In this document: positions 1-6,917 of the stretch, piece after piece
Position numbering within the stretch: the stretch's first letter is position 1
How the letters are laid out: the number at the start of each line of letters is the position of its first letter
Assembly: GCA_007118795.1 (NCBI GenBank)
Contig: SKQX01000167.1
Location: forward strand, 1 to 10,138
DNA: 10,138 bases
Source: Thermoflexales bacterium
Lineage (GTDB): Bacteria; Chloroflexota; Anaerolineae; B4-G1
Reading direction: 5' to 3'
Translations under genes and position numbers: made by a program
The notes under the pieces: generated by a model
Seen by the model: only the letters and a program-made list of their open reading frames with translations
Database searches by the model: none
What the model was told of the DNA's origin: nothing

Positions 1-11
1 ATTGAAAAGGA

Positions 12-638
12 TCACAGGGAGGAGCCAGCGGCGGATTCCCGTTCTTCACAGAGCAGCTGGTGAATCGCCCCCACCAGTAGACGGTGCTCGATTCTGTGAA
101 TCCGCTCCTCGAGCTCCTCAAGGCTGTCGTCTGAACGGATCGGAACGACTTCTTTGACGACCACAGGGCCGGCATCGACCGCCTCGTCTGGCACCTGGTG
201 GACCATGACACCCGTCCGATCGATCTCGCCGCGCTGAAACGCCCTGTAAGCCCGTTGGATGGCGTCGGTTCCAGGGAACTCACCCGGGAGAGCAGGGTGC
301 AAGTTGATCACGCGGGAGGGAAAACGGCTCAGGAAGGCGTCACTCCAGACGTGCATCCAGCCGGCCATCACCACCCAGGTGACGTCGAAGCTCTCCACGA
401 TGCCTGCGAGATCGGCATCATACTCTTCCCGCGTCCCACCGGATCTGGTGTACGGCGCCAGAGGGAAATAGATCACCGGGATACCGTGGCGCACAGCCCG
501 TTTGATGCCGTAGGCATCGCGCCGGTTGGAGACGACCAGGGCGAGCTCGACATCCGGAAGCCTACCACCCTCAACTGCGTCGATGATCGCCTGGAGATTC
601 GAGCCGAAACCGGAGACCAATACAGCGATACGATTCAT
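12..638 (-). CDS. purN: Phosphoribosylglycinamide formyltransferase (GAR transformylase), 208 aa
   Basis: Transfers a formyl group from 10-formyl-tetrahydrofolate to GAR, giving FGAR, the third step of purine synthesis, in the cytoplasm. Visible features are the N-terminal phosphate-binding stretch VLVSGFGSNLQAIIDA (residues 6-21), the catalytic Asn-x-His in INLHPALPG (N112, H114), and Asp155 in VDAGPVV, equivalent to E. coli Asp144 as I recall it. Length fits the family (about 190-215). The variant HPALPGEFPGTDAI rather than HPSLLPxFxG recalls fungal ADE8-like forms. The ATG at 638 has a purine-rich GAGGGGGAG about nine bases upstream. It lies 20 bases after the PurD-PurM stop and is the last gene of the operon seen here. 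The stop is 11 bases from the window edge, so no terminator can be judged. Recognition is firm; the fungal resemblance is a by-eye impression. Confidence 0.97.
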   Translation of the reverse strand: MNRIAVLVSGFGSNLQAIIDAVEGGRLPDVELALVVSNRRDAYGIKRAVRHGIPVIYFPLAPYTRSGGTREEYDADLAGIVESFDVTWVVMAGWMHVWSDAFLSRFPSRVINLHPALPGEFPGTDAIQRAYRAFQRGEIDRTGVMVHQVPDEAVDAGPVVVKEVVPIRSDDSLEELEERIHRIEHRLLVGAIHQLLCEERESAAGSSL

Positions 639-658
639 GGTCCTTCACTCCCCCTCGT

Positions 659-3028
659 TCAAAGGCGAACGCGCTTCCCGTGGCCGTCCCAGGGGACGGT
701 TCTGCCGACGACCACAGCTTGTTCTCCCAGGGCCTGCCGGGCTGCATCAGCCTCGTCCTCGGACACGATGACCACCATCCCAACGCCCATGTTGAAGACA
801 CGGTACATCTCCATCTCATCCACCCGACCCAGATCCTGGATGACGCGGAAGATGGCGGGCACCTCCCAGGCGGCGCGGTCGAGTTCGACCCCAACTTGGG
901 GTGGCAGTACCCGGGGCAGATTTTCATTGAACCCTCCGCCGGTGATGTGAGCCATGGCCTTGACGTCAACTGCAGCACTTGAGAGCACCTCGAAGTCGTC
1001 CAGATACGACTTGTGCGGTGTTAGCAAGACCTCGCCCAGGGGGCTGCCCAGCTCGGGCAACACCGTGTCCCACGCCATCCCGGCTAGCTCACCGAAGACG
1101 TGGCGGGCCAGGGAGAAGCCGTTGGTATGGAGCCCAGTGGAGGGCAACCCCAGGCACACGTCATTGGGAACGACCTTACGCCCGTCGATGATCTGATCCC
1201 ACTCCACCCACCCAACCAGGGTACCCACCAGATCGAAGGTCCCCGACCTGTATACCCCGGGCATCTCGGCCGTCTCTCCTCCGATCAGGGCACACCCGCT
1301 GAGGCGGCATGCTTCGGCGCATCCCTGCACGACGGCCGCAATTCGCTCCGGGTGGAGTGTGTCGGAGGCGATGTAGTCTAGGAAGAAGAGGGGCCGAGCC
1401 CCCTGCACCAGCACGTCGTTGACACAATGGTTGACTATGTCGTGGCCAACGGTGTCGTATCGCTCCATAGCCGTGGCGATGATCGTTTTCGTTCCAACGC
1501 CATCGGTGGAGGACACGAGAACAGGCCGGCGGGCCTGCTGGAGATCGTCCAGCGCATACAGCCCTCCGAAAGCTCCGATTCCTGTGAGAACCGACGGCGT
1601 GTAGGTGCTCTGAACCGCCTCCTTCATCAACTCAACCGCACGCTCTCCCGCATCGATGTCCACACCGGCGGCAGCGTATGCGCTGCGCCTCGGCTCGCCC
1701 CTTCCCGCAGCAGGGGAGCCCGGCCGATGATCTCGGGCCGCGATATCACGACGGTACTCGGCCCCCTCGAAGTGGATTCGTTCGGTCGCCTGATAGGCCC
1801 TCGCGCGGGCCAGGTCCAGGTCCGGCCCTGTCGCCGTCACGGCCAGGACACGACCGCCCGCGGTGACTAAGGCGCCGTCCTCCGCCGCCGTCCCAGCCTG
1901 GAACACCACGGTGGACGGCAGGCCATGTGCCTCCTCAAGACCGGTAATGGGCTTGCCTACTTCATAGGCACCGGGATAGCCACCCGATGCCATCACCACG
2001 GACACGGCGCTCTCGCTGCGCCAAGCTACCTGCGTTTCAGCGAGCCGACCCTCCAGGCAGGCGAGAACGACATCCACCAGATCAGTCTCAAGGAGGGGCA
2101 GGATAACCTGCGCCTCCGGGTCGCCAAAGCGGCAGTTGAACTCCAGGACCTGGGGGCCGTGGGCGGTCAGCATAAGGCCAGCGTAGAGGACGCCCACATA
2201 GGGCACGCCGCGTCGCCGCAGCCCGTCTATGGCGGGCTGCATGACCCGTTCCATCACCTCATCCACCAAAGCTGGCGACAGGTGGGGCGACGGGGCGTAG
2301 CAGCCCATTCCGCCGGTGTTGGGACCCCGATCGCCGTCGTAGGCGCGCTTGTAGTCCCGCGCCGGTGGCATGGGGACCACGGTGGTTCCGTCACTGAAAG
2401 CGAGGAGCGACGCCTCCTCGCCGCTCAAGCACTCCTCGATGATCACCACGTCACCGGCTGGTCCAAAAGCGCGATCCAACATGGTCCTCTGGAGAGCTGC
2501 CTCGGCAACTTCCAGCGTCGGACAGACGGTGACTCCCTTGCCCGCTGCCAGGCCACTGGCTTTGATCACGACAGGTGGGACCTGTTGGCGCAGGTAGGCC
2601 GCTGCCGCCTCGAAGTCACGGAAGATCGCGCCCACTGCTGTGGGGATTCCCTCCTCGACCATGAAGCGCTTGGCAAAAGCCTTCGATCCCTCCAGTTGAG
2701 CGGCAGCGGCTCTGGGACCAAAGATCCGCAGATCTGCCGCCACAAAGGCGTCCACCAACCCTTCAACCAGGGGCGCCTCCGGCCCCACGATGGTAAGATC
2801 TATCTCCCGGTCGCGGGCGAAGGATACCAAGGCGGGGATATCGCCTACTCCAATGGGGATGTTCTCCGCGATGGCGGCGGTGCCGCCGTTGCCCGGTGCG
2901 GCGAAGAGCCGACGGGCCCGCGATGAAGGGCCAACTGTCCCCGAACTAGTCGGGCTGGTCGACAACCCCATGATCTTCCAAGCCAAAGCATGCTCTCGTC
3001 CACCTGACCCTACCATCATCACGCGCAT
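659..3028 (-). CDS. purD-purM: Fused PurD-PurM: phosphoribosylamine-glycine ligase / phosphoribosylformylglycinamidine cyclo-ligase, 789 aa
   Basis: One uninterrupted frame encodes two complete enzymes. Residues 1-430 are GAR synthetase, an ATP-grasp ligase joining phosphoribosylamine and glycine: VGSGGREHALAWK (6-18), IKASGLAAGKGV (155-166), GPNTGGMG (235-242) and the metal-binding FNCRFGDPEAQV (297-308). Residues 450-789 are AIR synthetase, which closes FGAM to AIR: AGVDIDAG (454-461), STDGVGTKT (507-515), VNDVLVQGA (536-544), GGETAEMPG (583-591), GLHTNGFSLAR (632-642), HITGGGFNENLPR (694-706). Each half is near the length of the separate E. coli enzyme (429 and 345 aa), so neither is truncated. 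A 19-residue Gly/Pro/Arg-rich linker joins them, with no in-frame ATG at the expected PurM start. The ATG at 3028 has AGGAG seven bases upstream and follows purF by 27 bases. The PurD half has about 13 extra residues near position 24-37. Wording such as KASGLAAGKG and VPMPPARD resembles animal GART more than E. coli PurD. Confidence 0.96.
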   Translation of the reverse strand: MRVMMVGSGGREHALAWKIMGLSTSPTSSGTVGPSSRARRLFAAPGNGGTAAIAENIPIGVGDIPALVSFARDREIDLTIVGPEAPLVEGLVDAFVAADLRIFGPRAAAAQLEGSKAFAKRFMVEEGIPTAVGAIFRDFEAAAAYLRQQVPPVVIKASGLAAGKGVTVCPTLEVAEAALQRTMLDRAFGPAGDVVIIEECLSGEEASLLAFSDGTTVVPMPPARDYKRAYDGDRGPNTGGMGCYAPSPHLSPALVDEVMERVMQPAIDGLRRRGVPYVGVLYAGLMLTAHGPQVLEFNCRFGDPEAQVILPLLETDLVDVVLACLEGRLAETQVAWRSESAVSVVMASGGYPGAYEVGKPITGLEEAHGLPSTVVFQAGTAAEDGALVTAGGRVLAVTATGPDLDLARARAYQATERIHFEGAEYRRDIAARDHRPGSPAAGRGEPRRSAYAAAGVDIDAGERAVELMKEAVQSTYTPSVLTGIGAFGGLYALDDLQQARRPVLVSSTDGVGTKTIIATAMERYDTVGHDIVNHCVNDVLVQGARPLFFLDYIASDTLHPERIAAVVQGCAEACRLSGCALIGGETAEMPGVYRSGTFDLVGTLVGWVEWDQIIDGRKVVPNDVCLGLPSTGLHTNGFSLARHVFGELAGMAWDTVLPELGSPLGEVLLTPHKSYLDDFEVLSSAAVDVKAMAHITGGGFNENLPRVLPPQVGVELDRAAWEVPAIFRVIQDLGRVDEMEMYRVFNMGVGMVVIVSEDEADAARQALGEQAVVVGRTVPWDGHGKRVRL

Positions 3029-3055
3029 TCGGTCTCTCCTCTCCCTCAGGTCCGT

Positions 3056-4477
3056 CTACCAGGACTCAAACATATCCTTGCCGATGGCTGCCACAGCCGG
3101 CACGGGATACTCGCCAGTGAAACAGGCAAGGCAATACCCCCCCTTCTCAGCCTCGACGGCCTCGAGAAGGCCCTCCACAGAGAGGTACTGCAGGCTATCG
3201 GCACCGATATGAGACGCGACCTCCCCGACCTCCATCCGCGCCGCGATCAACTCCTCGTGGGTGCTCATGTCGACTCCCATGAAACACGGATGTCGAATCG
3301 GTGGCGAAGCCACGCGCATATGGACCTCGGCGGCACCGGCCTGACGCACGAGATCGACGATGGCCCGGCTGGTGTTTCCGCGCACGATGGAGTCGTCAAC
3401 CATGATGATGCGCTTACCTCTTCCCTCCAGGTCGGGCAACGGGTTGAATTTGAGCGCCACGCCACGGCGCCGCAAGCGGTCATCAGGCTGGATGAAGGTG
3501 CGACCAATGTAGCGGTTCTTGATCAACACCTCGCCGAAGGGGATACCCGCCTGGTTGGCGTAGCCGATGGCGTGAGCTGTCGCTGAATCGGGCACGCCGA
3601 TGACCATATCGGCATCCACTGGATGCTCCTGGGCCAGGCGTTCCCCCAGGCGGCGGCGCACCTGATGGACGGAGCGCCCCTCCAAGAGCGAATCTGGGCG
3701 GGCGAAGTAGATGTACTCGAACACGCAGAGTGACCTGTCGGATTTCGGATCCACTCCCTGCCAAGCCGTCATGCCGGTATGGTCGAGTCGTATCACCTCC
3801 CCCGGCCGCACCTCGCGAAGGAAGGTAGCGCCAATGGTGGCGAGGGCGGACGACTCTGAGGCCAACACCCATCCGTGGTCGTTCAAACGTCCCACACAAA
3901 GGGGCCGGAAGCCCCAGGGATCTCGGACGCCGTACACAGCGTCCCGCGTCAGGATCGTCAGAGAATAGGCGCCCTCGGCGAGATCCATCAGAACTCCGAT
4001 ACGCTCCCGCCAGGTCTCGCCGCCGGCCCCCGCCAGCATCTGGCTGATCACCTCGGTATCGGATGAGGAGATCAACCCGACCCCTCCGTACAGAAGCTCA
4101 CGCCGCAGCACCGCCGCGTTCGTCAGGTTGCCATTGTGCGCCACTCCCAAGGGCCCGAGAGCCGTCTCTACCAGGTAAGGCTGGCTGTTCCTGAGTCTGG
4201 ATGCTCCCGTCGTGGAGTAACGGTTGTGGCCGATGGCCAAATGGCCCTGGAGAATCTTAAGATGATCCTCATTGAAGACGTGCGACACCAAGCCGTTCCC
4301 TCGATGAAGATAGGACCTACTTCCATCGGAGGTGGCGATCCCGGCACTCTCCTGTCCGCGATGTTGGAGCGCGTAGAGCCCAAAGAACGTCAGCCGCGCG
4401 ACATTCGTGCCAGGAGCGTAGATGCCAAGCACCCCACAAGACTCCCGGGGGCGGCTGGCGAAAGACGGTGCGATCAT
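3056..4477 (-). CDS. purF: Amidophosphoribosyltransferase (glutamine PRPP amidotransferase), Fe-S type, 473 aa
   Basis: Catalyses the committed step: PRPP plus glutamine to phosphoribosylamine. Residues 14-240 are the Ntn-type glutaminase. Cys14 of CGVLGIYAPG should become the N-terminal nucleophile after removal of a 13-residue propeptide, and HRGQESAGI (39-47), GHNRYSTTG (83-91) and HNGNLTN (114-120) are intact. The C-terminal half is the phosphoribosyltransferase with the PRPP loop IIMVDDSIVRGNTS (357-370). Cys251, Cys398, Cys449 and Cys452 (YCLAC) match the four [4Fe-4S] ligands known from Bacillus subtilis PurF, so an oxygen-sensitive cluster enzyme is expected. I chose the ATG at 4477, one base after the purE stop, because it gives the Bacillus-like length and propeptide; two upstream in-frame ATGs (4498, 4567) lie inside purE. 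The only ribosome-binding signal is a weak GAGAG four bases upstream, which suggests translation coupled to purE. Confidence 0.97.
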   Translation of the reverse strand: MIAPSFASRPRESCGVLGIYAPGTNVARLTFFGLYALQHRGQESAGIATSDGSRSYLHRGNGLVSHVFNEDHLKILQGHLAIGHNRYSTTGASRLRNSQPYLVETALGPLGVAHNGNLTNAAVLRRELLYGGVGLISSSDTEVISQMLAGAGGETWRERIGVLMDLAEGAYSLTILTRDAVYGVRDPWGFRPLCVGRLNDHGWVLASESSALATIGATFLREVRPGEVIRLDHTGMTAWQGVDPKSDRSLCVFEYIYFARPDSLLEGRSVHQVRRRLGERLAQEHPVDADMVIGVPDSATAHAIGYANQAGIPFGEVLIKNRYIGRTFIQPDDRLRRRGVALKFNPLPDLEGRGKRIIMVDDSIVRGNTSRAIVDLVRQAGAAEVHMRVASPPIRHPCFMGVDMSTHEELIAARMEVGEVASHIGADSLQYLSVEGLLEAVEAEKGGYCLACFTGEYPVPAVAAIGKDMFESW

Positions 4478-4478
4478 A

Positions 4479-4952
4479 TTACTCTCGGGCTGCTGCATCG
4501 GCTTCGAGCAAGCGCTGCGCGTGCTGCTGCTGCACCTCTCGCACGGCAGAGCGCAACTCGGCCTCAACCAGGCCCAACATCTTCGCCGCCAATAGGGCCG
4601 CGCTCGCGGGCTCCAAAATCACGGCGGGAGCCACGCCAGACGGCATACGGAGTGACGAGAACAAGTCGCCGCCGGCGAACTTGTCGGAATAGGGCGGGCA
4701 CGCGATCACCGGCGCGCTCACCTGCGCATCGACCAACCCACTCAGCGCATTGCTCCTGCCGGCCACGGTAATGTAGACCTTAGGAGTCGGATCAGCTTCG
4801 TACTCGGCCAGCAGATCCATCACGTAGCGCGGGACCTTGTGCGCTGAGGCAATCCGGGTCTCCCAGGCAATTCCCAATTCGTCCAGGGCGCCGGTGATAC
4901 GGGCGCTGAACTCGGCATCACTGGGGGAGCCCATAATGATCACTACTCGCAT
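4479..4952 (-). CDS. purE: Class II AIR carboxylase-like PurE, 157 aa
   Basis: Makes CAIR from AIR. The fold family is clear from IIMGSPSD (5-12) and SAHKVP (36-41). Several positions carry the class II (animal AIR carboxylase) signature rather than class I (N5-CAIR mutase): VAGRSNAL (63-70) in place of the class I GAGGAAHLPG-type loop, IACPP (83-87) in place of IGVP, and LRMPSGVAP (101-109) in place of QMPGGxPV. Class II enzymes use CO2 directly and need no PurK, and no purK is present here. The ATG at 4952 is preferred over an in-frame ATG at 5000: it has AGAGGAGAGAGG six bases upstream, gives the normal PurE length and start, and the extra 16 codons cover an inter-gene hairpin. The gene follows purC by 55 bases and ends one base before purF. 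Class assignment is from memory of motifs, not an alignment. Confidence 0.95.
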   Translation of the reverse strand: MRVVIIMGSPSDAEFSARITGALDELGIAWETRIASAHKVPRYVMDLLAEYEADPTPKVYITVAGRSNALSGLVDAQVSAPVIACPPYSDKFAGGDLFSSLRMPSGVAPAVILEPASAALLAAKMLGLVEAELRSAVREVQQQHAQRLLEADAAARE

Positions 4953-4958
4953 CGATAA

Positions 4959-4970
4959 CCTCTCTCCTCT
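4959..4970 (-). promoter_or_regulatory. Ribosome binding site that fixes the purE start
   Basis: The minus strand reads AGAGGAGAGAGG, six bases before the ATG at 4952. It favours this start over the in-frame ATG at 5000, which has no purine-rich site upstream. Confidence 0.75.
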
Positions 4971-4975
4971 GATCA

Positions 4976-4997
4976 ACCCAGCCAGACCACGCTGGGT
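4976..4997 (-). other. Inter-gene hairpin between purC and purE
   Basis: A perfect 7-bp inverted repeat, ACCCAGC and GCTGGGT on the transcript strand, around an 8-base loop. It lies in the 55-base purC-purE gap, just upstream of the purE ribosome binding site. No T-run follows, so it is not an intrinsic terminator. It could affect mRNA processing or purE translation; this is inference. Confidence 0.5.
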
Positions 4998-5007
4998 CAT
5001 TGTCCGT

Positions 5008-5979
5008 TCAGGATATGAACTGCTTCAGTACCTCTCGGATTCGGCCCTCCGCCGGGTAGGCACCCGGATCGAGCGGCTGCCCGGTCAGCTTCTCGTAGAG
5101 GGCCACGTAACGCTGGCTCACCTGGACGATCAAGTCCTCCGTGGCAGCAGGGGGCGCGCCGTCACCGCGGTATCCCCGCTCGGCGTACCACAGGCGCAAG
5201 AACTCCTTATCAAAGCTCTCCGGTTCCATTCCTTCGCGCCTTCGGGCTTCGTAGCTCTCTGCTATCCAGAAGCGGCTGCTGTCGGGCGTGTGCACTTCGT
5301 CGATGACCATCAGGGTCCCGTCGGGAGCCCGACCAAACTCGTACTTCGTGTCGACGAGAATCAGCCCACCCCGTTCTGCGATCTCTTGCCCTCGTTGGAA
5401 TATCTCCAGAGCTGCAGCCTGAACCCGGTCCCAGGTCGCTTCATCAAGCAGACCGCGCTCGACCACCTCGGCGCAGGTAATCCGCTCGTCGTGCTCGCCA
5501 GCTCGTCCCTTGGTGGTAGGGGTGATGATGGGAGAAGGCAGTTTCTCGTTCTTCTCCATGCCTTCAGGGAAATCGTAACCATAGATCTGGCGCTCCCCCA
5601 AGGAGTAACGATACCAGAGCGCCGTCTTGGTCACCCCTGTGATGTAGCCGCGGACCACCACCTCGACGGGCAGAGCCTCACATTCCCGTACCAAGCTAAC
5701 GTTGGGATCGGGCACCTCAAGGAGATGATTAGGGATGATGTCCGTGGTGAGGTCGAACCAGAACGCGCTGAGCTGGTTGAGCACCTGCCCCTTGAAAGGG
5801 ATCAAGGTCAAGATACGATCGAATGCCGACAACCGATCGGTGGTCACCAACAACCATCGGTCATCGGGTAAGGAGAACATATCGCGCACCTTCCCCCGCC
5901 CGTGCTCGAGAGGCCACTCGATCTCCACCCCTTCCAGGGCGTGGGGAATATGCTGAATCACCATCGATCTGTCAATCAC
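5008..5979 (-). CDS. purC: SAICAR synthetase (phosphoribosylaminoimidazole-succinocarboxamide synthase), 323 aa
   Basis: Joins CAIR and aspartate with ATP to give SAICAR. Diagnostic stretches in order are GRGKVRDMF (27-35), TTDRLSAFDRIL (46-57), FKGQVLNQLSAFWF (62-75), EVVVRGYITG (106-115), ITPTTKGRAGEHDE (152-165), LILVDTKYEFG (206-216) and VIDEVHTPDSSRFW (225-238). At 323 residues it is of the longer, yeast ADE1-like type; E. coli PurC is about 237. The start is a GTG at 5979, eight bases after a perfect AGGAGG; the next ATG (5964, residue 6) has no such site at the right distance. The gene follows purQ by 49 bases and precedes purE, the next enzyme-coupled partner: PurE makes the substrate PurC uses. 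Nothing appears truncated. Confidence 0.97.
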   Translation of the reverse strand: MIDRSMVIQHIPHALEGVEIEWPLEHGRGKVRDMFSLPDDRWLLVTTDRLSAFDRILTLIPFKGQVLNQLSAFWFDLTTDIIPNHLLEVPDPNVSLVRECEALPVEVVVRGYITGVTKTALWYRYSLGERQIYGYDFPEGMEKNEKLPSPIITPTTKGRAGEHDERITCAEVVERGLLDEATWDRVQAAALEIFQRGQEIAERGGLILVDTKYEFGRAPDGTLMVIDEVHTPDSSRFWIAESYEARRREGMEPESFDKEFLRLWYAERGYRGDGAPPAATEDLIVQVSQRYVALYEKLTGQPLDPGAYPAEGRIREVLKQFIS

Positions 5980-5987
5980 AATCCTTG

Positions 5988-5993
5988 CCTCCT
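5988..5993 (-). promoter_or_regulatory. Consensus ribosome binding site for the GTG start of purC
   Basis: AGGAGG on the minus strand, eight bases before the GTG at 5979. A perfect site at normal spacing supports the non-ATG start. Confidence 0.8.
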
Positions 5994-6028
5994 ACGTCAA
6001 TAGTCGTGCAGATCAGGCCAGCCGGGCC

Positions 6029-6841
6029 CTAGAGCCCCCTGGCGTACTCGATACCCGCCGCGAACACAGACAGGCCCAGTTCCTCCTCCTCACCTCGCGT
6101 CCAGCGAGGATGCTGCCAGGGGACGATGTGATCCTCCGGGTGGGGCATCAACCCCAACACATTACCCCCTTCATTACATATGCCGGCGATGTCGGCCACG
6201 GAACCGTTCGGATTGGCGGGATAGCCCGCGGGGCTCCGACTCGGCGTATCGTCGCTGACGTACGTCAGCACTACTTGGCCGTTGGCCTGCAAACGCTCTA
6301 GAACACCATCCCCAGGGATGAAGCGGCCTTCACCGTGAGCCACCGGACAGCCGATGCGTGAAACTCCGCGGGCCGTGAGCCCACGCGTGAACACACAAGG
6401 GCTTTCCGGATTCAATGCCATCCATACCCAGCGACACTCGAACCGATTTGACGCGTTGCGGGTAAGAGTGGCCTCGACCCTCGCGCCAACACGATCGACC
6501 GACGCATCCGCTGGCACACCTGGGAGCCACCCACTCTTCAGCAATGCCTGGAAGCCATTGCATATGCCCAGCACGGGCTTTCCGGCATGCACAAAGCGAC
6601 TCATCTCTTCCTCAAAAAGCCAGCGCAGATCTGAGGCCAACAGACGCCCGGCTCCCAACGCGTCGCCGTAGGAGAACCCGCCGGGCAGGATGAGCATCTG
6701 GAAGCCGTGCAACCTGTGGGGGCGCTCGTGAAGCTCATTGACGTGCAGGATCGTGGCCTGCCCCCCGGCCTTCTCTATGGCCCAGGCCGCCTCTCGATCG
6801 CGGTTCGTGCCAGTAGCATGGAGAATCAACGCTCTGATCAT
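6029..6841 (-). CDS. purQ: FGAM synthase glutaminase subunit PurQ, 270 aa
   Basis: Class I glutamine amidotransferase that releases ammonia from glutamine and feeds it to PurL for FGAR to FGAM. Visible are the substrate loop ILPGGFSYGDALGAG (51-65), the nucleophile Cys94 in GICNGFQAL, the conserved NPNGS (210-214) and the catalytic pair His234/Glu236 in MPHPED. It is longer than Bacillus PurQ (about 227 aa), the extra length lying mainly in the middle and at the C terminus (about 242-270), as in archaeal-type PurQ and the glutaminase end of long PurL. The ATG at 6841 is chosen because GGAGGAG sits nine bases upstream; an in-frame GTG at 6859 would put that site inside the gene. It follows purL by 76 bases, and that gap holds a hairpin. 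It should form a complex with PurL. Confidence 0.97.
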   Translation of the reverse strand: MIRALILHATGTNRDREAAWAIEKAGGQATILHVNELHERPHRLHGFQMLILPGGFSYGDALGAGRLLASDLRWLFEEEMSRFVHAGKPVLGICNGFQALLKSGWLPGVPADASVDRVGARVEATLTRNASNRFECRWVWMALNPESPCVFTRGLTARGVSRIGCPVAHGEGRFIPGDGVLERLQANGQVVLTYVSDDTPSRSPAGYPANPNGSVADIAGICNEGGNVLGLMPHPEDHIVPWQHPRWTRGEEEELGLSVFAAGIEYARGL

Positions 6842-6850
6842 CGGCAACAG

Positions 6851-6857
6851 CTCCTCC
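6851..6857 (-). promoter_or_regulatory. Ribosome binding site that fixes the purQ start
   Basis: GGAGGAG on the minus strand, nine bases before the ATG at 6841. It rules against the longer reading from the GTG at 6859, which would place this site inside codons 1-3. Confidence 0.8.
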
Positions 6858-6866
6858 ACGAGTCAA

Positions 6867-6898
6867 GGGCGACGGCACTTTGGCACCTGGCGCCGCCC
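6867..6898 (-). other. Inter-gene hairpin between purL and purQ
   Basis: On the transcript strand GGGCGGCG (6898-6891) can pair with CGTCGCCC (6874-6867): eight pairs including one G-U, with a 16-base loop. AAGGGC (6907-6902) can instead pair with GCCCTT (6870-6865), so two forms are possible. The structure ends about ten bases before the purQ ribosome binding site. There is no T-run, so it is unlikely to be an intrinsic terminator. Confidence 0.4.
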
Positions 6899-6917
6899 TC
6901 AGCCCTTCTCACAGATC

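Noticed and set aside
1..11. Terminator after purN
   Set aside because: Only 11 bases remain after the stop codon; there is no room to see a stem and T-run.
198..950. Plus-strand open frame (250 codons) across the purN/purM junction
   Set aside because: It spans the ends of two genes on the opposite strand and the gap between them, as a chance frame would; nothing in the translation resembles a protein family.
1925..2926. Long plus-strand open frame (333 codons) opposite the PurD domain
   Set aside because: Antisense to conserved PurD motifs; the translation is compositionally odd and unrecognised, with no convincing ribosome binding site.
4478..4567. N-terminal extension of PurF from an ATG at 4567 or 4498
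   Set aside because: Both starts lie inside purE and lack good ribosome binding sites. They would give an overlong propeptide before the catalytic Cys.
4837..5871. Long plus-strand open frame (344 codons) opposite purC and purE
   Set aside because: It runs antisense to two well-recognised enzymes and its translation shows no family I recognise. Long open antisense frames are common in GC-rich coding DNA.
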